Assembly (NCBI GenBank): GCA_038240335.1
Contig: JBBSDV010000079.1
Span: 1-14,113, forward strand
Length of the DNA: 14,113 nt
From: JBBSDV01 sp038240335
Lineage (GTDB): Bacteria; Chloroflexota; Dehalococcoidia; DSTF01; JACRBR01
Direction of reading: 5' to 3'
Numbering within the stretch: position 1 is the stretch's first letter; the number at the start of each line of letters is the position of its first letter. The position numbers and the translations under genes were made by a program. This document shows, one piece after another, positions 1 through 6,950 of this stretch. The notes under the pieces were generated by a model. That model was not told the DNA's origin. It did no database searches and saw only the letters and a list, made by a program, of their open reading frames with translations.

Positions 1-1
1 C

Positions 2-286
2 GGCTTCCGCCGGCCCAGCGGTGGTGGCGGAGGCGGTGGTGGGGGACGCGGGCGATTCGGCTCGCGCCGCAAGGTCTGCGCGTTCTGCGTGGACAAGATC
101 GACAAGATCGACTACAAGGAGCCGGGCAAGTTGCGCCGCTTCGTGTCGGAGCGCGGCAAGATCGAGCCGCGCCGCAAGACAGGCACGTGCGCGCGTCATC
201 AGCGCCGGCTGACCCTGGCGATCAAGCGGGCGCGGCACCTCGCGCTGCTGCCCTACACGGCAACGCACAACTTCACATCCTGGTAG
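2..286 (+). CDS. rpsR: 30S ribosomal protein S18, 5'-truncated by window edge
   Basis: Component of the small ribosomal subunit, which binds next to S6 on 16S rRNA. The start codon lies outside the window; the frame is open from base 2 to TAG at 284-286. The visible part opens with a run of nine Gly codons (20-46) and Arg/Gly residues, then the conserved S18 core: RKVCAFC, IDYKEPGKLRRFVSERGKI, PRRKTGTC, RRLTLAIKRARHLALLPY. The CxxC pair plus the later Cys and His in TGTCARHQ match the zinc-binding (C+) form of S18, as opposed to the Cys-free form some bacteria use under zinc limitation. The C-terminal end (THNFTSW) is short and variable. The gene heads the plus-strand cluster; rpsF and ssb commonly precede rpsR and may lie just outside the window. 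Confidence 0.96.
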   Translation, partial: GFRRPSGGGGGGGGGRGRFGSRRKVCAFCVDKIDKIDYKEPGKLRRFVSERGKIEPRRKTGTCARHQRRLTLAIKRARHLALLPYTATHNFTSW

Positions 287-313
287 GAGCGGCAACGATC
301 AAGCCGCGGGCGC

Positions 314-344
314 CTCGCCGTCGTACTCTCCCCTGAGCGGCGAG
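314..344 (+). other. Stem-loop between rpsR and the PPIase gene
   Basis: A perfect 7-bp inverted repeat, CTCGCCG (314-320) and CGGCGAG (338-344), encloses a 17-nt loop, 27 bp after the rpsR stop. No T-run follows, so it is not a classic intrinsic terminator. It could slow transcription or protect the rpsR mRNA end. It also covers the GTG at 344, which argues against using that codon as the start of the next gene. A 7-bp GC-rich stem can arise by chance in DNA of this composition. Confidence 0.3.
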
Positions 345-391
345 TGGACGCGCATTCGAGACGCGCGACGGTAGCGCAGGTTGGTGATTCT

Positions 392-1693
392 ATGGCGAGC
401 GAAGGCAAACCCGGGCGCACGACGAGCGCGCCAGCGAGCAAGCCGGGAGCGAAGCCGCTCCGCGGATCACATCGCGGCGGGCTGATGAACCTCGATTCCG
501 AGCAGTCGGCGCGACTACTGCTGATCGGCGCGGTGGCGGCGATCGTCGTCATTGCCGCCGGCTTCATCGCGTTCGGCTATTGGTACAGCGTCGTCAAACC
601 GCGGAACCGCACGGTGCTGCAGGTCGATGACACGAAGATCTCGTACGCGGCAATGAAGCGCCGGATGGGATACGAGTACTTCCAGAACGTCAACTACCAG
701 AGGTCGCCGCAGATCCTGCCGGAAGGCTCGTACCAGGCGCTGCTGAACGAGCTGACGGAGGTGCACCGTGCCGACAGCGGTCTCGGTGTCACGCTCGATG
801 ATGCGGAGTACGATCAGAAGCTGCGCGGCCGGCTCGGCGTTGGCGAGGCTGCGCCCGCGAAGGATTTCGCCGACGCATTTCGCAAGCAGCTCGACACCAC
901 CGGCCTGACGGAGTCCGAGTATCGCCGGCTGATCCGCGGGCAGCTGATCGACACGAAGATCCACGACAAGTTCAAGGCGGAAGCGCCGGCAAACGCGCTC
1001 ATGGCGAAGATCGAAGTGATCGGAGCCGCCTCCCAGGCCGATGCGCAAAAGGCGATCGACCGGATCAACGGCGGAGAAGACTTTGCGACCGTCGCGAAGT
1101 CCGTCTCGCAGGAGACCGACGTCCAGACGACCGGCGGCGTGCATGACTACGCGCCGAAGGGCGGCTTCAACTCCACCTACGACGACTACGTGTTCACGAC
1201 GAACGACATCGGCAAGCTCAGCGCACCGCTTTCGAGCACCGCCACCGGCTCGTTCTATGTGGTGCGCGTGATCGACCGGTCGCAGCAGCCGGTGCAAGAG
1301 GCGCAGAAGAGCACGATCGCCAACACGCAATTCTCAGACTGGCTGAAGACGACGCAGGACGACATGCAGGTGAACGGCAAGCTGAAGCGCGACTGGCAGC
1401 CGAAGGCGCAGAACGACGCGCTCCTCGCCGTCGTCGGGAGCGCCGGGCCGCGGCTCGCCGCGCAGCAGCTGCAGCAGCAGAAGAGCCAATCGACCGCGGC
1501 CGCGCTCCGCGCGACGACCGTCGCCGACCTGACAGCGCGGCCGCAGGCAACGGTCGATCCGAACGCGACGCCTGTGGCGCCGGGCGTGGCATCGCCGGCG
1601 GCGGGCGCGGCATCGCCAGCGGCGCCGTCGGGAACGAGCTCGAGTCCCGCCGCCCCCTCGCAGCCCGTCGCGCCCGCGAACAATGGGCAATGA
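392..1693 (+). CDS. Membrane-anchored SurA/PrsA-like peptidyl-prolyl cis-trans isomerase
   Basis: Predicted extracytoplasmic folding helper that isomerises Xaa-Pro bonds. From ATG 392 the protein has 433 residues. It has a basic, disordered N-terminus (1-40), one transmembrane segment (about 42-66), a SurA-like helical chaperone region (about 75-200) with TGLTESEYRRLIRGQL, and a parvulin domain (about 204-297) with DAQKAIDRINGGEDFATVAK, TGGVHDYAPKGG and SFYVVRVIDR. A Gln-rich then Ala/Pro/Ser-rich tail (about 360-433) follows. I chose ATG 392 because GGTGAT just upstream can pair with 16S rRNA; GTG 344 (in a hairpin) and ATG 485 (just before the membrane segment) are alternatives. The single anchor and the domain order suggest the catalytic part lies outside the membrane. 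The last 11 bp overlap the start of hom, suggesting coupled translation. Family call is firm; the specific client is unknown. Confidence 0.88.
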   Translation: MASEGKPGRTTSAPASKPGAKPLRGSHRGGLMNLDSEQSARLLLIGAVAAIVVIAAGFIAFGYWYSVVKPRNRTVLQVDDTKISYAAMKRRMGYEYFQNVNYQRSPQILPEGSYQALLNELTEVHRADSGLGVTLDDAEYDQKLRGRLGVGEAAPAKDFADAFRKQLDTTGLTESEYRRLIRGQLIDTKIHDKFKAEAPANALMAKIEVIGAASQADAQKAIDRINGGEDFATVAKSVSQETDVQTTGGVHDYAPKGGFNSTYDDYVFTTNDIGKLSAPLSSTATGSFYVVRVIDRSQQPVQEAQKSTIANTQFSDWLKTTQDDMQVNGKLKRDWQPKAQNDALLAVVGSAGPRLAAQQLQQQKSQSTAAALRATTVADLTARPQATVDPNATPVAPGVASPAAGAASPAAPSGTSSSPAAPSQPVAPANNGQ

Positions 1694-2981
1694 TCGGCGT
1701 GCGATCGGCATAGGGCTCATGGGCCTCGGCGTCGTCGGCGCCGGCGTCGCGCGCATCCTGCACGAGAAGGCCGACGTCTACGCGCGCCAGATCGGTGTGC
1801 CGCTCGTCCTCAAGCGCGTGCTCGTACGCGATGCGGCGAAGCAGCGCGCCTTCGATTGCGCCGCGGCGATCATCACCACGAGTCCGAGCGACATCCTCGA
1901 TGACGCCGAGATCGATCTGATCATCGAGGTGATTGGCGGCGAGCAGCCGGCGTACGATTTCCTCGCGCGCGCCCTCACCGCGAATAAGTTCGTCGTCACC
2001 GGCAACAAGGAAGTGATGGCGAAGCACGGCGTCGAATTGCTGGCGCTGGCGCGAGAGCACAACGTCGACCTGCTGTACGAAGCAAGCGTCGGCGGCGGCA
2101 TCCCGATCATCGCGCCGCTGAAGCGCGACCTACTCGCAAACGACATCGTCGGCGTGACGGCGATCATCAACGGCACGACGAACTACATGCTGACGGCGAT
2201 GAGCAAGGGCGGCGGCAGCTATGCGAACGCGCTCGGCGACGCGCAGCGCCTCGGCTATGCCGAACCCGACCCGACGAACGACGTCGAGGGCATCGACGCC
2301 GCATACAAGCTCTCGATCCTGGCGACGCTCGCGTTCCACATGCACGCGCGACCGGACGATGTCTACCGCGAAGGCATCACGAAGCTCGCCGAGCGCGACT
2401 TTCGATACGCGCGCGAGCTTGGGTATGCGATCAAGCTGCTGGCGATCGCCCGCAAACGCGACGATGCCGTCCAGCTGCGCGTCCATCCCGCGCTCGTCTC
2501 GAGCGATGAGCTGCTGGCCAGCGTCGACGGCGTGATGAACGCCGTGGAGATCGACGGCGACCTGATGAGCCGCGTCCTCTTCCAGGGTCCGGGCGCAGGC
2601 TCGCTGCCGACGACGTCTGCCGTCGTCGCCGACGCGCTCGATGCGGCAGTGAGCATCAGCAACGGCGTCTATTGGCCGCACTCGTCCCGCCGCGAAGCGG
2701 GCCTCCGCGTGCTGCCGATGTCTGAGGTGCGATCGCGCTACTATCTCCGTATCGGCGTCGCCGATCAGCCCGGCGTGCTGGCGCGCATTGCCGGCACGCT
2801 GGCCGAGCGCGCGATCAGCATTGCGTCCGTGATTCAGAAGGAAGTCGATGGCGAAGGGACGGCGGAGATCGTGATCATGACGCACGACGCACGGGAAGCG
2901 GATTTGCAGCAGGCGCTCAAGGACATCGTCGCGATCGACGGCGTCGCGGGCGTCGAGCAGCTGCTGCGGGTGAAGCCATGA
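1683..2981 (+). CDS. hom: Homoserine dehydrogenase with C-terminal ACT domain
   Basis: Catalyses NAD(P)H-dependent reduction of aspartate semialdehyde to homoserine, the branch point to threonine and methionine (EC 1.1.3 class 1.1.1.3). The 432-residue monofunctional type is the usual length for enzymes with an ACT domain. An N-terminal Rossmann motif (GLMGLGVVGAGV, residues 11-22) is followed by TGNKEVMAKHG with Lys109, then the catalytic core: EASVGGGIPII, INGTTNYML, and the block around 194-209 in which Glu194, Asp200, Asp205 and Lys209 keep the spacing of the yeast Hom6 active-site residues. The ACT domain (about 353-430, LRIGVADQPGVLARIAGTLA) would carry feedback inhibition, probably by threonine. 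No aspartokinase is fused. It starts inside the PPIase gene (11-bp overlap), since later ATGs would cut the nucleotide-binding motif. Its TGA overlaps the next ATG as ATGA. Confidence 0.97.
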   Translation: MGNDRRAIGIGLMGLGVVGAGVARILHEKADVYARQIGVPLVLKRVLVRDAAKQRAFDCAAAIITTSPSDILDDAEIDLIIEVIGGEQPAYDFLARALTANKFVVTGNKEVMAKHGVELLALAREHNVDLLYEASVGGGIPIIAPLKRDLLANDIVGVTAIINGTTNYMLTAMSKGGGSYANALGDAQRLGYAEPDPTNDVEGIDAAYKLSILATLAFHMHARPDDVYREGITKLAERDFRYARELGYAIKLLAIARKRDDAVQLRVHPALVSSDELLASVDGVMNAVEIDGDLMSRVLFQGPGAGSLPTTSAVVADALDAAVSISNGVYWPHSSRREAGLRVLPMSEVRSRYYLRIGVADQPGVLARIAGTLAERAISIASVIQKEVDGEGTAEIVIMTHDAREADLQQALKDIVAIDGVAGVEQLLRVKP

Positions 2982-4003
2982 CGATGTATGAGCCGTCCGG
3001 CGATGCGCGCGTCGACGCCGTCAACTGGCTGCAGGATCAGGTCTCGCAACTAAAGGCGCAGGCGGGCCGGCTCCAGCAGCAGGGCGAGCAAACGCAGGCC
3101 GCCGTGCTCGACATCAACGAAAACCTGCGCGATGCGGAAGCACGGCTCCGCGAGACGAGCGGCCGCACGATCGGCCTGCCGGCGATGGCCGAGCAGCTGC
3201 GCCAGCTCTCGGGCCTCATGGAGCGCATCCAGGATGCCGAGGTGCTGATCGACACGAAGTTCGAGCTGCTCGAACGCCTCGGCCACGACGAGCGGACGCG
3301 CGATCAAGGCGAGAAGAACGAGCTGTACCGGCGCATCCAGGATCTCGAGCGGCGTGCCGAGGGGCTCGGCGAGCGCCAGGCGACGGTGGATGACAGCACG
3401 CGGCGCTTCCAGGAGGAGGTATCGCGTTCGCACCTGCAGTACCAGGGGCTGAACCAGCGGCTCGAGACCGTCGAGAGCAAGACAGGTCGTAATCTCGACG
3501 CGATCACGCGGCTCGAGCAGGCGCATGGCGAGGTCGAGCAGGCGGTGCGGGCGCTGCGTCGCGAAGACGACGTACTCGCCGAACGCGCGCGTCTCGCCCA
3601 CGAAATAGCCGCGCGGCTCGAGACCGAGCTGCACGCGCAGCAGGAGGAGTACCGCGTCCTGCCGCTCCTGGGCGAGCGCGTTGAGCTGCTGCGCGCCGAG
3701 CGGCAGCGGCTTGAGGATCGGACGTCGCGCAACGAAGAGACGCTGGGCGAGTTGCTCGCCCGGGTCGAGCGAGAGGAAGAGTTCACGTCGCACGTCGACA
3801 CGCGGATGAAGGCGAATGAAGCGCGGATCGAGCACGTCCACGGCGCGACGCTCGACTTCCGCCGCTCGCTCAACGACCACCTGCTCAAGATGACCGTCAT
3901 GCTCGAGCGCATGAAGCGCCGCGAGGTGGAGGAGTCGGAGCGGCAGGTGAAGGAGCTTCGTGCCCAGACAAGCCTCCTGAAGAACGCGGCCGACGACGAA
4001 TGA
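2978..4003 (+). CDS. Uncharacterised coiled-coil protein inside the threonine operon
   Basis: I do not recognise a named family. The 341-residue protein is almost entirely charged, Glu/Arg/Gln/Leu-rich heptad sequence (for example QDQVSQLKAQAGRLQQQ near 15-31, LETVESKTGRNLDAITRLEQ around 160, and ERMKRREVEESERQVKELR near the C-terminus). There is no signal peptide, membrane segment, cysteine cluster or enzymatic motif. It looks like a long cytoplasmic coiled coil, with likely breaks near GRTIGLPAMAEQL (about 65) and REEEFTSHVDTRMK (about 265). Its ATG overlaps the hom TGA by 4 bp and its own TGA overlaps the thrC ATG by 4 bp, so it is translated from the same mRNA as two threonine enzymes. 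A second ATG at 2984 is an alternative start. A scaffold or structural role is conceivable, but nothing in the sequence shows function. Confidence 0.85.
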   Translation: MTMYEPSGDARVDAVNWLQDQVSQLKAQAGRLQQQGEQTQAAVLDINENLRDAEARLRETSGRTIGLPAMAEQLRQLSGLMERIQDAEVLIDTKFELLERLGHDERTRDQGEKNELYRRIQDLERRAEGLGERQATVDDSTRRFQEEVSRSHLQYQGLNQRLETVESKTGRNLDAITRLEQAHGEVEQAVRALRREDDVLAERARLAHEIAARLETELHAQQEEYRVLPLLGERVELLRAERQRLEDRTSRNEETLGELLARVEREEEFTSHVDTRMKANEARIEHVHGATLDFRRSLNDHLLKMTVMLERMKRREVEESERQVKELRAQTSLLKNAADDE

Positions 4004-5127
4004 CGCCCGAGTCGTCGCCAGAATTGCGAGCGGCGGCGGCGCGCGTGCAGCCGAGCAACGACGCGCTCGGTGATGCTCCGAACCGTGGCGTCCTGCGCCG
4101 CTTCGCCGAGCACCTGCCGATCACCGACAAGACGCCGCTGATCTCGCTCGGCGAGGGCGATACGCCGCTGATCCGTTCAACCCAGATCGTCCGAGACATC
4201 GGCTGCGACGCGCTGTACTTCAAGCTTGAGAGCTGCAACCCGACCGGTTCGTTCAAGGATCGCGGCATGGTCGTCGCTGTCGCGAAGGCGATGGAGGACG
4301 GCGCGGAAGCGATCATGTGCGCCTCCACCGGTAACACCAGCGCGTCCGCTGCAGCCTACGCCGCGCGCTACGGGCTGGCTGTCTACGTGATCGTGCCTGA
4401 CGGCAAGATCGCGCGCGGCAAGCTGGCGCAAAGCGTCGTCCACGGCGCCGAGATCATCGCCGTCGACGGCAACTTCGACGTCGCGCTCGAGATGGCGCGC
4501 GAGATCACGTCGAAGCACCCGATCGCCCTCGTCAATTCGGTCAACCCGTACCGCATCGAGGGCCAGAAGACGGCGTCGTTTGAGATCGCCGACGCGCTCG
4601 GCGACGCGCCGGACGTGCTGGCGCTGCCGGTCGGCAACGCCGGCAACATCACGGCGTACTGGCGCGGCTTCGTCGAGTACAACCGGATGGAACGGACGAG
4701 CCGCCGGCCGCGGATGCTCGGCTTCCAGGCGGCGGGCGCCGCGCCGCTCGTCGGCGGCGCGCCGGTGGCGGACCCGCAGACGATCGCGACGGCGATCCGC
4801 ATCGGCAATCCGGCGTCGTGGAAGACGGCGATCTCGGCGCGCGAGGAATCCGGCGGCAGCATCGAGGCCGTCAGCGACGATGCTATCCTCGGCGCCTACG
4901 CGCGGCTTGCTCGAGAAGAGGGCATCTTCTGCGAGCCGGCATCGGCGGCCTGCGTCGCTGGCCTCCTCCAGCAAGCCGCCGCAGGCGCATCGTTCGCCGA
5001 CAAGACCGTCGTGTGCATCATCACCGGCAACGGCCTAAAGGATCCCGAGACGGCGCTCCGCATCGAACCGGAAGTCCACCGCGTCCCCGCCCGCCTCGAC
5101 GCGATCGAGCGCGAGATGGGGTGGTGA
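4000..5127 (+). CDS. thrC: Threonine synthase
   Basis: PLP-dependent enzyme converting O-phosphohomoserine to threonine (EC 4.2.3.1), the last step of the pathway that Hom enters. It has 375 residues, in the range of the shorter bacterial/archaeal class. Seen motifs: LGEGDTPLI (50-58); NPTGSFKDRGM (80-90) with the PLP-binding Lys86; CASTGNTSASAAAYAARYG (108-125), the phosphate-binding loop; VGNAGNITAYWRGF in the second half; CEPASAACVAG; and VCIITGNGLKDPE near the end. These distinguish it from threonine dehydratase and cysteine synthase. The start is fixed by the ATGA overlap with the coiled-coil gene. Homoserine kinase (thrB), needed between Hom and ThrC, is not in this window and is presumably encoded elsewhere. 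No clear terminator follows the gene. Confidence 0.96.
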   Translation: MTPESSPELRAAAARVQPSNDALGDAPNRGVLRRFAEHLPITDKTPLISLGEGDTPLIRSTQIVRDIGCDALYFKLESCNPTGSFKDRGMVVAVAKAMEDGAEAIMCASTGNTSASAAAYAARYGLAVYVIVPDGKIARGKLAQSVVHGAEIIAVDGNFDVALEMAREITSKHPIALVNSVNPYRIEGQKTASFEIADALGDAPDVLALPVGNAGNITAYWRGFVEYNRMERTSRRPRMLGFQAAGAAPLVGGAPVADPQTIATAIRIGNPASWKTAISAREESGGSIEAVSDDAILGAYARLAREEGIFCEPASAACVAGLLQQAAAGASFADKTVVCIITGNGLKDPETALRIEPEVHRVPARLDAIEREMGW

Positions 5128-5629
5128 GGTTGGGTGTTGGAGGGGGGCGGCATATGACCCGAGTACCATAGCGTCATGCTCAAGGCGCCGCGCAACGGCC
5201 CAACTGGCCCAAGACGAGACCACGGCCGTGACCGGCGTGCGAGTCTTCGCGCAAACGGGGCGGGATATCGACGCTCACGTGTCGAGCCTGCTCCACCGAG
5301 CAATGAACATGCGCGCTAGATCGATCGAGAGCGCGTCAAATCGTGCTTGATGGCCCTGCCTGTCCTGTTGCCGTTCGTTGTGTTTGGGATAGCTTTTTCG
5401 GGTGATTCCGTAAGCGACCATCCTCTTCTCTCCCTAGTATTCCCTCTCACGCTGACAATTTGCGCGTTTCTCGTCGCGGTCTATCTCCTGCTCACGATGA
5501 TTGATTGGGTCTGGAAGCACATTTAGCAGCGCATTGGCCGGGCGTTACAGCGTCACTACCGTCGACGGCGCGGCGCTCGTCGTCCCCGCATCTGTGGCCA
5601 TCTGTGGATCGGCGCCCTCTCCGCATCAC
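5128..5629. other. Sparse gap between convergent thrC and arsM
   Basis: About 500 bp with no recognisable gene family. The first part (5128-5349) shows only short unconvincing reading frames. One is a GTG-started 40-codon frame at 5228-5350 whose TGA overlaps the ATG of a small hydrophobic ORF as TGATG. The middle (5350-5526) holds that ORF, listed separately, and is visibly less GC-rich than its neighbours. The last part (5527-5629) has a tandem 9-mer CATCTGTGG at 5589-5597 and 5599-5607 just beyond the arsM stop. I see no hairpin with a T-run that would end either convergent transcript. Confidence 0.5.
5350..5526 (+). CDS. Possible 58-aa two-helix membrane peptide
   Basis: The frame from ATG 5350 to TAG 5524-5526 encodes 58 residues that are largely hydrophobic. 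A first segment (about 3-16, LPVLLPFVVFGIAF) and a second, longer segment (about 27-52, with FPLTLTICAFLVAVYLLL) are separated by a short polar turn (SGDSVSDH), ending in WVWKHI. The composition would suit a small two-helix inner-membrane protein. Against it: the codon use and base composition differ from the neighbours, there is no good Shine-Dalgarno sequence before 5350, and I know no family it belongs to. TTG 5347 is also in frame. It could be the remnant of a larger membrane gene. Treat as a candidate only. Confidence 0.35.
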   Translation: MALPVLLPFVVFGIAFSGDSVSDHPLLSLVFPLTLTICAFLVAVYLLLTMIDWVWKHI

Positions 5630-6412
5630 CTAACAGCACGCCGCCTTCGAGTCGGACGCCGCGGTCGCGGGCGTCGTCGCGGCGATGTCGAGCGACTTGA
5701 AGGCCGAGATTGTCGCGCTGTACCAGGCCTTCTTGCCGATCGTCGAGCGGCCGTCGACGCGCGCTTCGGCGAAGCCCGCCGCTCGCAGCCGGGCGAGATA
5801 GTCGGTTTCGAGCAGGGCGCCCGAGGCGCAGCCGGCCCAGAGTGCGAGGTCGTCGCGCTCGGCATCGGAGAGCTCGCGAGAGAGCACGACGTCGGAGACG
5901 TGCAGGCGGCCGGTGCGGCGCAGGACGCGCGCGGACTCGCGGAAGACGGCGTCCTTGTCCGGCGAGAGGTTGATCACGCAGTTCGAGATGATCACGTCGA
6001 CGCTGGCGTCGTCGACCGGCATCGACTCCATCTCGCCCTTGCGGAACTCGACGTTCGAGACGCCGAGCTTCGCGCGATTCGCGTTCGCGAGATCGAGCAT
6101 GTCCTGCGTCATGTCGAGGCCGATGACGCGGCCGCGGTCGCCGACCGCCTTCGCTGCGATGAAGCAATCGAGCCCCGGCCCGGAGCCGAGATCGAGCACG
6201 ACCTCGCCCTCGTGGAGGCCGGCGATCGCGGTCGGATTGCCGCAGCCGTACGACGCGATGGTGTCGGGCAGCTCGCCGATCTCGTCCGCGGCGTAGAGGG
6301 TCTCGCGGTGATTGTTGGCGCCGCAACTATCGCCACACGCCGACGCCTGCCGCGCGCGCTCACCGTAGTGCTCCTGCACCGCCGTCTTAATCTCGTCCGC
6401 TGTGCGTGTCAT
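5630..6412 (-). CDS. arsM: Arsenite S-adenosylmethionine methyltransferase
   Basis: Methylates arsenite with SAM, giving methylated and finally volatile arsenicals; cytoplasmic. The 260-residue protein carries the SAM-binding motif VLDLGSGPGLDCF (72-83), the acidic end of strand 2 (VIGLDMTQDM, 96-105) and ISNCVINLSPDK. The cysteines expected of the ArsM/AS3MT family are present: Cys57 in SYGCGNP, Cys145 in SNCVINL, Cys195 in AGCASGAL, plus Cys26 and Cys30 near the N-terminus. An Ala/Ser/Thr-rich C-terminal tail ends in Cys-Cys. The ATG at 6412 has a good Shine-Dalgarno sequence (AAGGAG, 9 nt upstream). It lies 154 bp downstream of arsR on the same strand, so arsenite-inducible co-expression is likely. 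No arsenite pump or arsenate reductase gene is nearby. Confidence 0.95.
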   Translation of the reverse strand: MTRTADEIKTAVQEHYGERARQASACGDSCGANNHRETLYAADEIGELPDTIASYGCGNPTAIAGLHEGEVVLDLGSGPGLDCFIAAKAVGDRGRVIGLDMTQDMLDLANANRAKLGVSNVEFRKGEMESMPVDDASVDVIISNCVINLSPDKDAVFRESARVLRRTGRLHVSDVVLSRELSDAERDDLALWAGCASGALLETDYLARLRAAGFAEARVDGRSTIGKKAWYSATISAFKSLDIAATTPATAASDSKAACC

Positions 6413-6444
6413 GTCGTCTGGCTCCTTCTTGTTGGATGTGGGGA

Positions 6445-6501
6445 GTTCGACAGTGCCTTCGTCCGTCGAACCGTCGCACGATGACGTGACGCTTCGTCAC
6501 G
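6445..6501. other. Two inverted repeats in the arsR-arsM gap
   Basis: The 154-bp spacer holds two perfect 7-bp inverted repeats. GTTCGAC (6445-6451) pairs with GTCGAAC (6465-6471) across 13 nt, and CGTGACG (6485-6491) pairs with CGTCACG (6495-6501) across 3 nt. A weaker ATCGG/CCGAT pair lies further toward arsR near 6530-6550. None matches the palindrome at the arsR promoter and none is followed by a T-run in the direction of transcription. They may be mRNA stems that set the arsR:arsM ratio, or binding sites for another regulator. Chance is possible for either one alone. Confidence 0.35.
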
Positions 6502-6566
6502 ATGTTTGCTTGATCATCAACACTCACTCATCGGAAATCACCGATACCTCGCACAACGAATGACCG

Positions 6567-6869
6567 TTAACAACATGCCGCACTCAGTGCCCCGAACTCG
6601 CGTTTCAGCCACGCGATCGCCGCTGGTTCAAGGCAGTAGCAGGTGTTCGGGCCCTCGATCGTGCCGCGGACGATGCCGGCGTCCTTCAGCACCTTGAGGT
6701 GCTCCGAGACCGTGGACTGTGCGAGCGGCAACTCGTCCACGAGGTCGCCGCAGACGCACGTCTGGCGCGCCGCCAGCAGCTTAACGATGCGGAACCGCGC
6801 CGGATGCGCGATCGCCCGCAGCATCGTCACCGTCCGCGCCTCCGCCGCCGTCTGCTCGATGATCTTCAT
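6567..6869 (-). CDS. arsR: ArsR/SmtB-family arsenic-responsive repressor
   Basis: A 100-residue winged-helix repressor that should release DNA on binding As(III). It has the family helix-turn-helix (LPLAQSTVSEHLKVLKDAG, 47-65), the wing GIVRGTIEGPNTCYCLEP, and a vicinal metal-site motif TCVCGDL with Cys38 and Cys40 at the start of the DNA-binding region, as in classical ArsR. Additional Cys77/Cys79 sit in the wing and Cys99/Cys100 end the protein. ATG 6869 has no Shine-Dalgarno sequence, but the predicted promoter would start the mRNA at or next to this codon, implying leaderless translation. The overlapping palindrome suggests autorepression. arsM lies downstream on the same strand, and the DUF4129 gene ends 81 bp upstream. 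Confidence 0.94.
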   Translation of the reverse strand: MKIIEQTAAEARTVTMLRAIAHPARFRIVKLLAARQTCVCGDLVDELPLAQSTVSEHLKVLKDAGIVRGTIEGPNTCYCLEPAAIAWLKREFGALSAACC

Positions 6870-6890
6870 ATCGGGATTTTACGATATGAA
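6865..6890. promoter_or_regulatory. Likely ArsR operator (perfect 9-bp inverted repeat)
   Basis: TTCATATCG (6865-6873) and CGATATGAA (6882-6890) form a perfect 9-bp palindrome around an 8-nt spacer. The spacer holds the -10 box of the arsR promoter, and one arm covers the arsR start codon. ArsR/SmtB repressors bind imperfect AT-rich palindromes that overlap promoters, so this is the obvious autoregulation site. The binding itself is inferred from position and symmetry. Confidence 0.75.
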
Positions 6891-6905
6891 TGCGAGTGGT
6901 GTCAA
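6876..6905 (-). promoter_or_regulatory. Sigma70-type promoter of arsR-arsM
   Basis: On the minus strand a perfect -35 box TTGACA (6905-6900) is followed after 18 bp by TAAAAT (6881-6876), a near-consensus -10. The expected transcript start, about 7 nt beyond the -10, falls at 6870-6868, right on the A of the arsR ATG (6869). This is the clearest promoter in the window, and it sits inside the palindrome at 6865-6890. Confidence 0.75.
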
Positions 6906-6950
6906 ATGGACTCTAGCGAAACCTTGACCAGCCGCCATTCTCAAGCGGAC

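Noticed and set aside
5228..5350. 40-codon GTG frame overlapping the small membrane ORF
   Set aside because: No ribosome-binding site and no recognisable sequence; the TGATG overlap alone is not enough.
5501..6484. 327-codon plus-strand frame opposite arsM
   Set aside because: It is antisense to a clear ArsM with all expected cysteines and a good ribosome-binding site; its own translation is Arg/Ala/Asp-rich and resembles nothing.
6413..6566. Short minus-strand frame in the arsR-arsM spacer reading into arsM
   Set aside because: It runs through the inverted repeats, lacks its own ribosome-binding site and ends inside arsM in another frame.
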